Assembly: GCA_024643725.1 (NCBI GenBank)
Contig: JAHEMJ010000015.1
Coordinates: forward strand, 186,001 to 250,000
From: Crocinitomicaceae bacterium
GTDB taxonomy: Bacteria > Bacteroidota > Bacteroidia > Flavobacteriales_D > Crocinitomicaceae
Reading direction: 5' to 3'
Length of the DNA: 64,000 nucleotides
The stretch's first letter is position 1; every line of letters begins with the position of its first letter. Positions 1 to 9,305 of this stretch are shown one piece after another. Made by a program: the position numbers and the translations under genes. The notes below the pieces were generated by a model. The model saw only the letters and a program-made list of their open reading frames with translations. It ran no database searches and had not been told where the DNA came from.

Positions 1-1995
1 TCCTTTGCCAAGGCACAGGGAATGATGAACGATTACATCAAATGGACTTATTCCGTGGAGAAAATTGATGAGTCGCATGCCAATTTAGTGATGAGTGCTA
101 AAATTGTTGCTGGATACCATGTTTTTTCCTTGAAACACAATCCGGCAGATGCGGATGGAACAGGGATTGTTCCTGAATTCACCTTTAAAAAAGGCGCCAA
201 TTATAAATTAGTTGGAAAACCTTTTGAAACTGGAACGCCAAAAAAACATGTGGATGATTTAGGGACCTCCTATTACTTTGAAAACAAAGCAACATACAAA
301 CAACAAATTGAAGTGTTAAGTGCAGACGTCTCACAGGTTAGCGTTTCATTATTTTTCCAAATGTGCAACGAAGAAGGATGTTTGCCTCCCTTTGACACCG
401 AGGGAAAATTCAAATTAAGCAGCTTTACGCCAAGTGAAAACGCGGTTGTGTCCACTTCGGACACGAGTGAAGTGGTAGCGACTTCAGAAGACACCACGAG
501 CGGAGCAAAAACACACATGGAGCCGTGTAAACCGGACAATAAGAAGAAAAAAGAAAAGGATTCCAATTTGGTGATCTTCATCGCTGGATTTCTCGCCGGA
601 CTTGTCGCTCTTGTAACACCATGTATGTTCCCAATGATTCCGATGACGGTGACTTTCTTTACGAAACAGTCTAAAACTCGTCGCGAAGGAATCTTCAAAG
701 CCTTGGTTTATGGAACTTCCATCGTATTGATCTACGTGACATTTGGATTGGTTTTCACCGCAGCAATGGGTCCATTAGGCTTGAATGAACTTTCAACTGA
801 CTTATGGATGAACCTCATCTTCTTTGGGATTTTTGTCTTATTTGCCTTTTCATTCCTTGGCGCTTTTGAAATTCAATTGCCAAATTCTTGGGTCAATAAA
901 ATGGATAAGCAAGCGGATCGCGGTGGATACATCGGAATTTTCTTCATGGCCTTTACCTTAGGATTGGTTTCCTTCTCATGCACAGGTCCAATTATTGGAA
1001 CATTGTTGGTGGAAGCATCTACCACGGGATCTTATTTGACTCCAGCGATTGGAATGACTGGTTTCTCCCTAGCATTAGCGATTCCATTTACCATTTTCGC
1101 GATTTTCCCAGGGTGGTTGAATTCCTTACCGCAGTCTGGTGGATGGTTGAACTCCGTGAAAGTAGTGCTTGGTTTAGCTGAACTCGCTTTAGCGTTGAAA
1201 TTCTTATCCTCAGTGGACTTAGCTTACCATTGGAATTTATTGACACGTGAATGGTTTGTTGCCATTTGGTTTGTGTTATTCCTTATCATGGGAATTTACT
1301 TGCTCGGCAAACTTCGTTTTTCACATGATTCCCCAATTGAAAAATTAAGTGTTCCACGCTTTATGTTCGCTGTAATGGCCTTGACTTTCTCTGTGTATTT
1401 ATTCACTGGGATGTTTGGTGCGCCTTTGACTTTAATCGATGGAATTGCGCCTCCAAGAACGCATTCAGAGGATAACTTCCGTTGGGTGAATGGTGGACTC
1501 GAAACAGGACTTGACAGTGATTCACTTTCGGTTCAATACGCGGCGGACATGCATCCAGTTGGAGATGGTTCCATTTTAGTATTCCACGATTTAGCGATCG
1601 GAAAAGAATACGCAAAAAAGAAAAACCTACCGATTTTACTGGATTTCACTGGATATGCTTGTCAGAACTGCCGTAAAACAGAATCGACTGTTTGGACCAA
1701 CGACGAAATTCGTCCATTGTTGCAAAAACAATTTGTCATTGTTTCTTTGTATGTAGACGACCGCACGCCATTGCCAGCAAACGAAGTACGTGTATCCAAA
1801 TTAAGCGGAAACATCAAAACGGTTGGAAACAAATGGGCGGACTTAGAAATGGAAAAATACGGAAGCTTCCAACAACCGCTTTACGTGGTAGTGGACAGTG
1901 ACGGAAACGACTTAACGGAAGCGATTGGTTACACCCCAGATATCAAAACGTATAAAGACTTCTTGATGAAAGGCATGAGTGCCTTCAAAAAATAA
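1..1995 (+). CDS. dsbD: Thiol:disulfide interchange protein DsbD, 5'-truncated by window edge
   Basis: Inner-membrane reductant conduit that passes electrons from cytoplasmic thioredoxin to periplasmic thiol proteins. The frame is open to base 1 and the first residues (SFAKAQG) look like the end of a signal peptide, so the real start lies upstream and the ATG at 22 is probably internal. Domain order is an N-terminal DsbD-alpha-like beta domain with the pair CNEEGC about 115 residues after that ATG, a multi-spanning membrane domain with the two characteristic cysteines in VTPCMFPMIP and SFSCTGPIIG, and a C-terminal thioredoxin-like domain with active site CQNC. All six redox cysteines are present. 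A lysine-rich stretch joins the first two domains. A bidirectional hairpin follows the stop. Confidence 0.93.
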   Translation, partial: SFAKAQGMMNDYIKWTYSVEKIDESHANLVMSAKIVAGYHVFSLKHNPADADGTGIVPEFTFKKGANYKLVGKPFETGTPKKHVDDLGTSYYFENKATYKQQIEVLSADVSQVSVSLFFQMCNEEGCLPPFDTEGKFKLSSFTPSENAVVSTSDTSEVVATSEDTTSGAKTHMEPCKPDNKKKKEKDSNLVIFIAGFLAGLVALVTPCMFPMIPMTVTFFTKQSKTRREGIFKALVYGTSIVLIYVTFGLVFTAAMGPLGLNELSTDLWMNLIFFGIFVLFAFSFLGAFEIQLPNSWVNKMDKQADRGGYIGIFFMAFTLGLVSFSCTGPIIGTLLVEASTTGSYLTPAIGMTGFSLALAIPFTIFAIFPGWLNSLPQSGGWLNSVKVVLGLAELALALKFLSSVDLAYHWNLLTREWFVAIWFVLFLIMGIYLLGKLRFSHDSPIEKLSVPRFMFAVMALTFSVYLFTGMFGAPLTLIDGIAPPRTHSEDNFRWVNGGLETGLDSDSLSVQYAADMHPVGDGSILVFHDLAIGKEYAKKKNLPILLDFTGYACQNCRKTESTVWTNDEIRPLLQKQFVIVSLYVDDRTPLPANEVRVSKLSGNIKTVGNKWADLEMEKYGSFQQPLYVVVDSDGNDLTEAIGYTPDIKTYKDFLMKGMSAFKK

Positions 1996-1998
1996 ATG

Positions 1999-2025
1999 AA
2001 AAGCGGTGTTGATCACCGCTTTTTT
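1999..2025. terminator. Bidirectional hairpin terminator between dsbD and the convergent gene
   Basis: The inverted repeat AAAGCGGTG / CACCGCTTT with a 5-nt loop is flanked by A residues on the left and a T run on the right, so it can act on both strands. It ends where the stop codon of the convergent minus-strand gene begins. Confidence 0.75.
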
Positions 2026-4390
2026 ATTTCCTTACTTTCTTCAAATCCGCATAATAGCGTTTAAAACTATAGCAATTACTGATCAGGTCATCGTATTGAT
2101 CAGGAAACTCCTTTTTCAGCTTCTGATAATATCTGTTCTGTGCGAAAATCCAATCGTCATAGTTGCCCTCATAAGCAATTTCTTTATAACCATATTCAGC
2201 GTCTGGATTGTATTGACTGTTCGCATTGATTCGGTACTTTTCACAGCGTCCAGCCATGCGTAAACACAAGGCTTTCAATTCCTTTTTCTTTGCGTTTTTG
2301 TAAGCCTTCATGTAATAGGACTTCGCTAAATTACATTGGTAATATTCAAATTGATCCGGAAAATTGGTCGCGATGAAATAATTGGACCAAGCATAACGTC
2401 GCATCAACCAAGAATTACCGTACTGTGTCAAATTGAAACAAAAATTCCCCATGTAAAAGGCATACTTTGCTTTCAAGTCTCCTTTGGAACGATCGTAACA
2501 ATCGCGCAATCTTAAAAACTCTCGGACCATTGTCGTTTTCGTAAAATGAATGGAATCTGCCTTTGAACGTTGGTGTTCTTGATAAAAGTTGGTATAAAAT
2601 GGATTGGCGTCTAAGAAGGTCTTGTACGGATATGCATTACTTTTCCAAAGGGTATCATTGACTTGTTCGAAATAGTCCAAAGCTTTATCGAATTGATTTA
2701 AGCGAATGTACTTTGTTCCGATTAAGTCCGCTACGCGATCTTTTTGCCTGAGTAAATAAGATTTCTTCCAAGTATCAAAGGACGATTTCCCAGCAGTTGG
2801 ACGCAGTAAATCCTCATAAACTAGGCGGATTTCAGACAAGGAATAGGCATCATCTATGTAAAAGAAATAATCGGAATAATACCCATGATTAGATGCGTTT
2901 TTTCCATGCTTTATCTGCCAATATGCACCTGAAGACCAATCATATTCATGCATTGGCGATTTGTTTAACGAAGCAAATAAATACGCTGCATCTAACTTAT
3001 TTCCGCGGAATTCCAATTCACGTGCAACCGAAAAAACAAAACGACTATTATCCTTCATCACTTCATTTTTCAAACAGGATTGTGACAAGGGATCATCTAA
3101 ATTCGTCTTCCCATCACGCGCATTTGCAAGGGTGTAAATACGATACTTCAATTGTTCGGTGTAACCCGTCGTTGGTAATGACTTTAATTCACTCAATGAA
3201 ATTTTCTCGCCAGCCAACCAATGTGCATAAAATGAAAACAGTTTCATATTTACTCCATGCACCGATTTTACCTGATCAATAAATTCCGCCAATCGCCGCG
3301 CATAAGACAAATCAAACGTTCTTCTTCCGAGTATGAGTGCTTTTTCGTAATTACTTTGACCATCCCATTCTCCGTAATCATTTTCCCAATTATAATTTAC
3401 AACTGCCGGCGAAAACTCGGTATAATAAGGCGTTAGAATCCAATCTTCTGTTTTCGTGATTTCACGCTGTACTAAAAATTCAAAAGCCGGGTTATGAGGA
3501 TCTAATTGGTGAAGTTCCTTTAAATTTTCCAATGCTGGATCCAGTTTTTGCACCATGCTTAATGCGAGAATATTTGCTTTCTCCTCCGCGTTTTTAGAAG
3601 TGTTGATTGCATTGGCTACCTCTTTCTGTGGAATGACTTTAAAATTCAAATAGGCCGCAAGCTTTTTATCGTTTGAATGCCGAAACACCTCCGCACGATG
3701 AATAATGCTTTCATCGTTGACTTTGTCTAAATTGTAACGGAAATGCATGGCCCAATAATCGATGGCCGTTTTCGATTTTTGTCCTGCAAAAAAGGACTGA
3801 TAAATGCGTTTTACTTTTTGGAGTTGATTCGCATAATAGGCAACACGAATGGCTAAGTGCGCATACCGTTTTTTCAATTCGACGCTTTTGGACTTTTGTG
3901 CTTTTGTACAAGCGAGTGAAATGGACGCATTGATGCTCCGTTTTAATTTCACCTCCTCTTTTTCCCAAGGGTCCAAGGAAGTTCCGGTCGAATATTTCGA
4001 CATGTTTTTCGCAAAAAGCAAATAGTTCTTTGCATCTTGATATGCCGGTTTACGCAACAATTGAACGAGCTTATTCGGATGTTTTCCCTCTTTGATTTGA
4101 CTGTAGCTCAAGTAATAGATGGCTTCATTTAAGCTAGAAACATCCACTTTTCCATGAAAATAGTCATGCCATAAGCGTAAATTCTCATCTTCAATGGACT
4201 GACAGTTCAGATCTCGATCATCGTAATAACTGGAGCTATTTTCGTACTCAAACAATCGAAAACTAGGATAAAACGATGGCATTCCAGCGAAAATGGAATA
4301 ACGTACGGACTCTCCATCCGGATACCATGCCCCACAAGAAAACGCCTTTAAACTAACGAAGACGCTTATAAAAACCAACCAATTCTTCAT
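2024..4390 (-). CDS. Exported protein of unknown function, 788 aa
   Basis: I do not recognise a named family. The N-terminus (MKNWLVFISVFVSLKAFSCG) is a signal peptide, and the mature protein starts with CGAWYP. The rest is rich in aromatic and charged residues, and the second half reads like loosely spaced helical repeats (for example KALDYFEQVNDTLWKSNAYP and YMKAYKNAKKKELKALCLRM), suggesting a TPR-like solenoid. The protein probably sits in the periplasm or on the outer membrane. Its first 38 nt overlap the 3' end of the upstream 364-residue gene, implying translational coupling and a shared task. I recall CG-WYP openings in other Bacteroidota hypotheticals but cannot verify this. Confidence 0.6.
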   Translation of the reverse strand: MKNWLVFISVFVSLKAFSCGAWYPDGESVRYSIFAGMPSFYPSFRLFEYENSSSYYDDRDLNCQSIEDENLRLWHDYFHGKVDVSSLNEAIYYLSYSQIKEGKHPNKLVQLLRKPAYQDAKNYLLFAKNMSKYSTGTSLDPWEKEEVKLKRSINASISLACTKAQKSKSVELKKRYAHLAIRVAYYANQLQKVKRIYQSFFAGQKSKTAIDYWAMHFRYNLDKVNDESIIHRAEVFRHSNDKKLAAYLNFKVIPQKEVANAINTSKNAEEKANILALSMVQKLDPALENLKELHQLDPHNPAFEFLVQREITKTEDWILTPYYTEFSPAVVNYNWENDYGEWDGQSNYEKALILGRRTFDLSYARRLAEFIDQVKSVHGVNMKLFSFYAHWLAGEKISLSELKSLPTTGYTEQLKYRIYTLANARDGKTNLDDPLSQSCLKNEVMKDNSRFVFSVARELEFRGNKLDAAYLFASLNKSPMHEYDWSSGAYWQIKHGKNASNHGYYSDYFFYIDDAYSLSEIRLVYEDLLRPTAGKSSFDTWKKSYLLRQKDRVADLIGTKYIRLNQFDKALDYFEQVNDTLWKSNAYPYKTFLDANPFYTNFYQEHQRSKADSIHFTKTTMVREFLRLRDCYDRSKGDLKAKYAFYMGNFCFNLTQYGNSWLMRRYAWSNYFIATNFPDQFEYYQCNLAKSYYMKAYKNAKKKELKALCLRMAGRCEKYRINANSQYNPDAEYGYKEIAYEGNYDDWIFAQNRYYQKLKKEFPDQYDDLISNCYSFKRYYADLKKVRK

Positions 4391-5447
4391 GTGTGTATTT
4401 TCTTAATTCATCTGAATCTAGGTGAAACAAAGCCATTGTGGGACGGTCTTTAAAGTAAACTTCCCGATTGATGACATCGATTGCTGCGCGGATTTGTTTT
4501 GCGGAAACTCGTTCTACTTTTAAGCGATCGCCTTTTCGCAGATAAACCTCATCTACTAAGGTATCCTTGCTGATTAAATAGAAAGGGGGTTTAAGGGGTT
4601 TCAAATAAGATAAAAAGGTGCTGTCCTCTTTGTAGAATAAACTTTTAAATTGTTTGTTCTGAAATACCTGAACATTGGAATATGTAGGTAAGGCAACATC
4701 CAGCGGAATGGGATAAGCATCGGCACCAATCAGGTACTTCTTCAATTCCTCCAAATCTAAAATTGAATTTCGTTTGCCGGATTCTCTTGGAGTTAAAAGA
4801 TTGTAGCACATCAGCATGGCGCGATCTGCAGGTAAGACGCCCATACGGTCCGGGAATTTGTAGGCATATAAACGCAAAGTAGCAGAAAGTTTCGCGTCTT
4901 TCAGCGCCTTGTTTTTCTGCATTTCCTCCTTCAGCTGTCGCAAGAAACGATGATATACCTCCTTGGTCGATTCCGTCCAATCACAATCGATTTGAATTTC
5001 TTTCGGACATGGAAATCCCTCCATATTTTCCGCATATTTTTTCATCACCAAGTGGAGAATATTTTTCGCCATTTCACGTGTATTCAATCCTGGCTCCTTG
5101 AAAACTGAATTGAGAATAAATACAGTTGGAACGATGTTTAATTTTGCATTTTTCGAAAGAATTTCTCGTTCATTCTCATAATCCCATTCTGTTCGACTCA
5201 GCGAAAGTTCCGTTTTTGATACCGGAATGGGTCCCAAATCCGGATCGTAATCTACCTCGAAGTACTTTACGTACAGTTTGCGTACCTGCAAGGTGTCTAG
5301 GATTTCTGATTCAAACCAAAAGTAATCGTAGTTCTTCCAATAATAGAAGGCTTTTATCGGTGACTTACCTTTGGATTGAAATGGATTGAGAAAAAATCCA
5401 ATAATGACAATGCAAAGGAAACAAAGTATAAGTAGAATTTTTTTCAT
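4353..5447 (-). CDS. Membrane-anchored or exported TIM-barrel-like protein, possibly DUF3142-related
   Basis: A protein of about 364 residues starting at MKKILLILCFLCIVIIGFF, a strong signal anchor or signal peptide; an in-frame ATG 30 nt upstream would put charged residues before it, so I chose the inner start. The segment IQIDCDWTESTKEVYHRFL followed by LSATLRLYAYKFPDR resembles the beta-strand-plus-acid pattern of glycoside-hydrolase-like TIM barrels and of DUF3142 proteins; this is a resemblance, not a firm assignment. Two of the acidic residues could be catalytic. It is the first gene of a two-gene unit, overlapping the next gene by 38 nt. Confidence 0.55.
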   Translation of the reverse strand: MKKILLILCFLCIVIIGFFLNPFQSKGKSPIKAFYYWKNYDYFWFESEILDTLQVRKLYVKYFEVDYDPDLGPIPVSKTELSLSRTEWDYENEREILSKNAKLNIVPTVFILNSVFKEPGLNTREMAKNILHLVMKKYAENMEGFPCPKEIQIDCDWTESTKEVYHRFLRQLKEEMQKNKALKDAKLSATLRLYAYKFPDRMGVLPADRAMLMCYNLLTPRESGKRNSILDLEELKKYLIGADAYPIPLDVALPTYSNVQVFQNKQFKSLFYKEDSTFLSYLKPLKPPFYLISKDTLVDEVYLRKGDRLKVERVSAKQIRAAIDVINREVYFKDRPTMALFHLDSDELRKYTHEELVGFYKRLR

Positions 5448-5555
5448 AAAAAGGCGAAATCTGTTACAAAAATGCAAATAAATCAGATGGTTACAGAAAC
5501 GTCGTGAAAAATAATTTACGCGTGGGAAAAATCGTTCATAACTCTCCTTTTCCGC

Positions 5556-5588
5556 TTGTCCACAAAAGCACTTTCTTTCCTATTTTTG
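5556..5588 (+). promoter_or_regulatory. Bacteroidota-type promoter for topB
   Basis: TTG at 5556-5558, a 22-nt gap, then TATTTTTG at 5581-5588, matching TTG / TAnnTTTG. This would start transcription shortly before the topB ATG at 5611. The rest of the 5448-5610 gap shows nothing clear. Confidence 0.5.
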
Positions 5589-5610
5589 AGTTTCCAAAGG
5601 AAGGACTTTC

Positions 5611-7398
5611 ATGAAATTGTGCATTGCCGAAAAACCAAGTGTTGCCCGCGATTTAGCGGAGATTTTAGGAGCTAAAAATCGTCGAGATGGCTACCTGGAA
5701 GGCAATGGCTACTGTGTGACGTGGGTTTTCGGACACTTATGCTCCTTAAAAGATCCGGAGGATTACAATCCGAATTGGAAATATTGGAAACTCGAAGATT
5801 TACCCATTATTCCAGCGCAATTTGGTATCAAATTACGGGAAGACGAAGGTGCGAAACGTCAGTTCAAAGTGATTGAAACCTTGATGACACAAGCAGACGA
5901 AGTCATCAATTGCGGGGATGCTGGACAAGAAGGTGAGCTCATTCAACGTTGGGTTCTTTTGAAAGCAAAATGCAAAGTTCCAGTAAAACGTCTGTGGATT
6001 TCATCCCTAACGGAAGAAGCAATCAAAGATGGCTTCAACAAATTACGCGATGCCAGTGAATTCGATAATTTGTTCGCTGCCGGAAATTCGCGTGCAGTGG
6101 GCGATTGGGTTTTAGGCATCAACGGAACGCGCTTGTACACACGTAAGTTTGGACGAGAAAAAATGACCTTGTCCGTTGGTCGCGTTCAAACCCCAACATT
6201 GGCGATGATCGTGCAACGTCAAAAGGAAATCAACGCATTCAAAACCGAAGAATATTGGGAATTAAAAACCATTTATCGGGAAACCGAATTCCAATGTCAA
6301 ATTGACCGGTTAAAATCGAAAGATAAAGCGGATAAAGGCTTGGCTTATTTGGTGGACAAACCCTTTGAAATTACCTCCTTCGAGCAAAAAGACGGAAAAG
6401 AGGGAAATCCTCGTTTGTACGATTTGACATCCCTTCAGGTGGACGGAAATCGTTACTATGCCTACAGTGCAGAAGAAACATTGACGAAAATTCAAAGTTT
6501 ATACGAAAAGAAATTGGTGACCTATCCACGTGTGGATACAACTTATCTTTCCGAAGATTTGCACCCTAAAATCCCAAACATCATGAACGGATTGCGGGAT
6601 TACAAGCGCTTCACAGCATCCTTGGAAGGCAAACCAATTCCGAAATCCAAGCAAATCTTTGACGATAAAAAAATCACAGATCACCATGCGATTATCCCAA
6701 CAGGTGTCGCGCCTTCAGGTATTACGCCAGACGAACAGCGTATTTACGATTTGATTTGTCGTCGCTTCATTGCAGCTTTTTATCCAGAATGTAAAATTTC
6801 AAATACGACGGTCCTCGGCAAAGTGGACGCTTTAGAATTCAAAGCCACCGGAAAACAAATTCTTGACAAAGGCTGGCGCGTGATTTACGATGACTTGAAA
6901 GCAGCAAATCAAGAGGCAGGATCCAAGAAAAAAGAAGGCGAAAGCGAGGATAAAATCCTGCCGATTTTCGAAAAAGGAGAAAGCGGTCCACATCAACCAT
7001 TGATTCACAAAGGAAAAACGAGTCCGCCGAAATACTATACAGAAGCAACCTTACTTCGCGCCATGGAATCCGCAGGGAAAATGGTCGAGAATGAAGAAAT
7101 GCGCGAATTGATGAAAGAAAACGGAATTGGACGCCCCTCAACACGGGCGAATATCATCGAAACCTTATTCAAACGCAAATACATCGAGAAGAAAAAGAAA
7201 AACATCATCGCTACGGATACGGGGATGAACCTCATCGATACAATCAAGAACGAATTATTGAAAAGTCCAGAATTAACTGGGCAATGGGAACACAAATTAC
7301 GTCAAATCGAAAAAGGCACTTACGCCGCGCAAACCTTCAAAGAAGAATTATTCGTCATGGTGCGCGAATTAACCGACGAGGTGATTTTTGGGAGGTGA
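5611..7398 (+). CDS. topB: DNA topoisomerase III (type IA)
   Basis: Type IA topoisomerase that cuts and passes single DNA strands, acting in decatenation and recombination-intermediate resolution. The Toprim domain starts at residue 1 (LCIAEKPSVARDLAEILGAK, with INCGDAGQEGELIQR carrying the DxDxE-type acids), followed by the IA core with catalytic Tyr305 in TYPRVDT, and a late SPPKYYTEATLLRAMESAGK motif and GIGRPSTRANI. The 595 residues are shorter than E. coli TopB (about 650), and no C-terminal Cys4 zinc ribbons are visible. Its stop lies 5 nt from the stop of convergent argS, with no terminator between. Confidence 0.95.
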   Translation: MKLCIAEKPSVARDLAEILGAKNRRDGYLEGNGYCVTWVFGHLCSLKDPEDYNPNWKYWKLEDLPIIPAQFGIKLREDEGAKRQFKVIETLMTQADEVINCGDAGQEGELIQRWVLLKAKCKVPVKRLWISSLTEEAIKDGFNKLRDASEFDNLFAAGNSRAVGDWVLGINGTRLYTRKFGREKMTLSVGRVQTPTLAMIVQRQKEINAFKTEEYWELKTIYRETEFQCQIDRLKSKDKADKGLAYLVDKPFEITSFEQKDGKEGNPRLYDLTSLQVDGNRYYAYSAEETLTKIQSLYEKKLVTYPRVDTTYLSEDLHPKIPNIMNGLRDYKRFTASLEGKPIPKSKQIFDDKKITDHHAIIPTGVAPSGITPDEQRIYDLICRRFIAAFYPECKISNTTVLGKVDALEFKATGKQILDKGWRVIYDDLKAANQEAGSKKKEGESEDKILPIFEKGESGPHQPLIHKGKTSPPKYYTEATLLRAMESAGKMVENEEMRELMKENGIGRPSTRANIIETLFKRKYIEKKKKNIIATDTGMNLIDTIKNELLKSPELTGQWEHKLRQIEKGTYAAQTFKEELFVMVRELTDEVIFGR

Positions 7399-7403
7399 TT
7401 TCC

Positions 7404-9305
7404 CTACATCTTCACCGGCGCCTGAATACCCAACATTAATAAACTATGCTGAATCGAACGGCGAACACATTCACTCATGGCTAAACGAAGGTTTTTATTG
7501 GCCGCGTTTTCCTCGGAAAGGATTTTAACCGCTTGATAAAATTGGTTGTAATGTTTCACCAAATCATAGATGTAATTCGCAATGATGGCAGGCGAATAAG
7601 AACTAGCCGCTTCGTGAATAGCATGTGGGAATTGGGTCAACAATTTGATGATTTCCTTTTCCTCGTGAATCAAACTGGCTTGCTGAATTTCAGCCATGTC
7701 AATTGTACCACCGCGTTCCAATAAGGTCGAGATACGTGCATGGGCATATTGTATGAATGGACCCGTGTTACCCGTTAAATCGATGGATTCTTCCGGATTG
7801 AACATCATGCGTTTTTTCGGGTCGACTTTCAATAAATAATATTTCAATCCTCCCAAACCAATTTGCTCAAAAAGGTTGGTGCGTTCTTCTTCACTCAAGG
7901 ATTCAATGTGTCCACGTTCTTTGGTCATTTCCTCCGCTTTTTCAATCACTTCCTCCATTAAATCATCCGCATCGACAACGGTTCCTTCTCTGGATTTCAT
8001 TTTTCCCGTTGGTAGGTCCACCATCCCGTAGGACAAATGGAAACAATTTTCTGCCCACGAGTAACCTAATTTTTTTAGGATCAAGAACAATACTTTGAAG
8101 TGGTAATCCTGTTCGTTACCAACCGTATAGACCATTCCATTCAAACTTGGATAATCGTGAAAACGATCAATTGCGGTTCCGATATCCTGCGTCATGTATA
8201 CAGCGGTACCATCTGAACGCAAGACTAATTTTTCATCCAAACCTTCATTGGTCAAGTCAATCCAAACAGAACCATCTTGTTTTTGATAGAAAACGCCATC
8301 CTTCAAGCCTTTCATCACTTGGTCTTTCCCCAATAAGAAGGTTTCCGATTCGTAATACAACTTATCAAAGTCCACGCCCATTCTCTCATACGTTTTGGCG
8401 AATCCTTCATACACCCAACCATTCATGGTTGTCCATAACAAATACACTTGTGGATCACGCGCCTCCCATTTCACCAACATTTCTTTGGCATCTAGTAGTA
8501 TGCTCGTATTGTTTTTCGCTAGTTCTTTGATTTTATCATCAATACCCTGAACGGCTTTTTCATCTTTTCCTTCTTTCGCTACTTGAAAATTCAAGAAAGC
8601 CGTTTTTACCTCATCGGAACACATGGAAAAGTCACCTTGCTCCCAACTTGCTATCAGTGCTTTCGCTTCTTTCTGCAAGTTCTTATCGAATTCCACGTAG
8701 TATTTCCCAACCAGTTTATCCCCTTTCAATCCTGTATTCGATGGCGTTTCACGCTCACCTTTTTCATTCAAAGGCGAGAAACGTTCCCAAGCCAACATGC
8801 TTTTACAAATGTGAATTCCACGATCATTGATGACTTGTGTTCGAATCACTTCGTGTCCATCTGCTTTTAAAATCTCAGACACGGAATGTCCAAGAAAAAT
8901 ATTGCGAAGGTGCCCAAGGTGTAAAGGTTTATTCGTATTCGGCGATGAATATTCCACCATCATTGTTGGTTTTGACCCTGCTGGTGCAAATCCATATTGG
9001 TTTGTGTGAAATACTTCGTTTAGTTGATTTAACCAATAAGCTTTCGAGAAAACAATGTTTAAGAATCCATTCACAACGATGCATTTTTCAACATCTGCCA
9101 CATGATTTTCAATGAACGCTCCCAGTTTTTGTCCAGCTTCCATTGGTGAACAACGCAGCAATTTCACAAAAGGAAAAACCACCAAGGTTAAATCCCCTTC
9201 CACATCTTTGCGTGTTACTTGAAATTGAATCATTTGGGCATCGATTTCTTGTCCAAACAAGTCAGATGCGTGTTCAATAATCAGTGATTTTATTAATTGT
9301 TCCAT
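7404..9305 (-). CDS. argS: Arginyl-tRNA synthetase
   Basis: Class I aminoacyl-tRNA synthetase that charges tRNA-Arg with arginine. An N-terminal Add1-type tRNA recognition domain (residues 1-110) is followed by the catalytic core with PLHLGHLRN as the HIGH motif near residue 131, the KMSKS-equivalent GKMKSREGT near 437, and an anticodon-binding helical domain at the C-terminus (DALR type) ending PVKM. The length of 633 is slightly above the usual 550-600. It overlaps the 3' end of the upstream arginase gene by 13 nt, so the two are almost certainly co-transcribed. Confidence 0.97.
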   Translation of the reverse strand: MEQLIKSLIIEHASDLFGQEIDAQMIQFQVTRKDVEGDLTLVVFPFVKLLRCSPMEAGQKLGAFIENHVADVEKCIVVNGFLNIVFSKAYWLNQLNEVFHTNQYGFAPAGSKPTMMVEYSSPNTNKPLHLGHLRNIFLGHSVSEILKADGHEVIRTQVINDRGIHICKSMLAWERFSPLNEKGERETPSNTGLKGDKLVGKYYVEFDKNLQKEAKALIASWEQGDFSMCSDEVKTAFLNFQVAKEGKDEKAVQGIDDKIKELAKNNTSILLDAKEMLVKWEARDPQVYLLWTTMNGWVYEGFAKTYERMGVDFDKLYYESETFLLGKDQVMKGLKDGVFYQKQDGSVWIDLTNEGLDEKLVLRSDGTAVYMTQDIGTAIDRFHDYPSLNGMVYTVGNEQDYHFKVLFLILKKLGYSWAENCFHLSYGMVDLPTGKMKSREGTVVDADDLMEEVIEKAEEMTKERGHIESLSEEERTNLFEQIGLGGLKYYLLKVDPKKRMMFNPEESIDLTGNTGPFIQYAHARISTLLERGGTIDMAEIQQASLIHEEKEIIKLLTQFPHAIHEAASSYSPAIIANYIYDLVKHYNQFYQAVKILSEENAANKNLRLAMSECVRRSIQHSLLMLGIQAPVKM

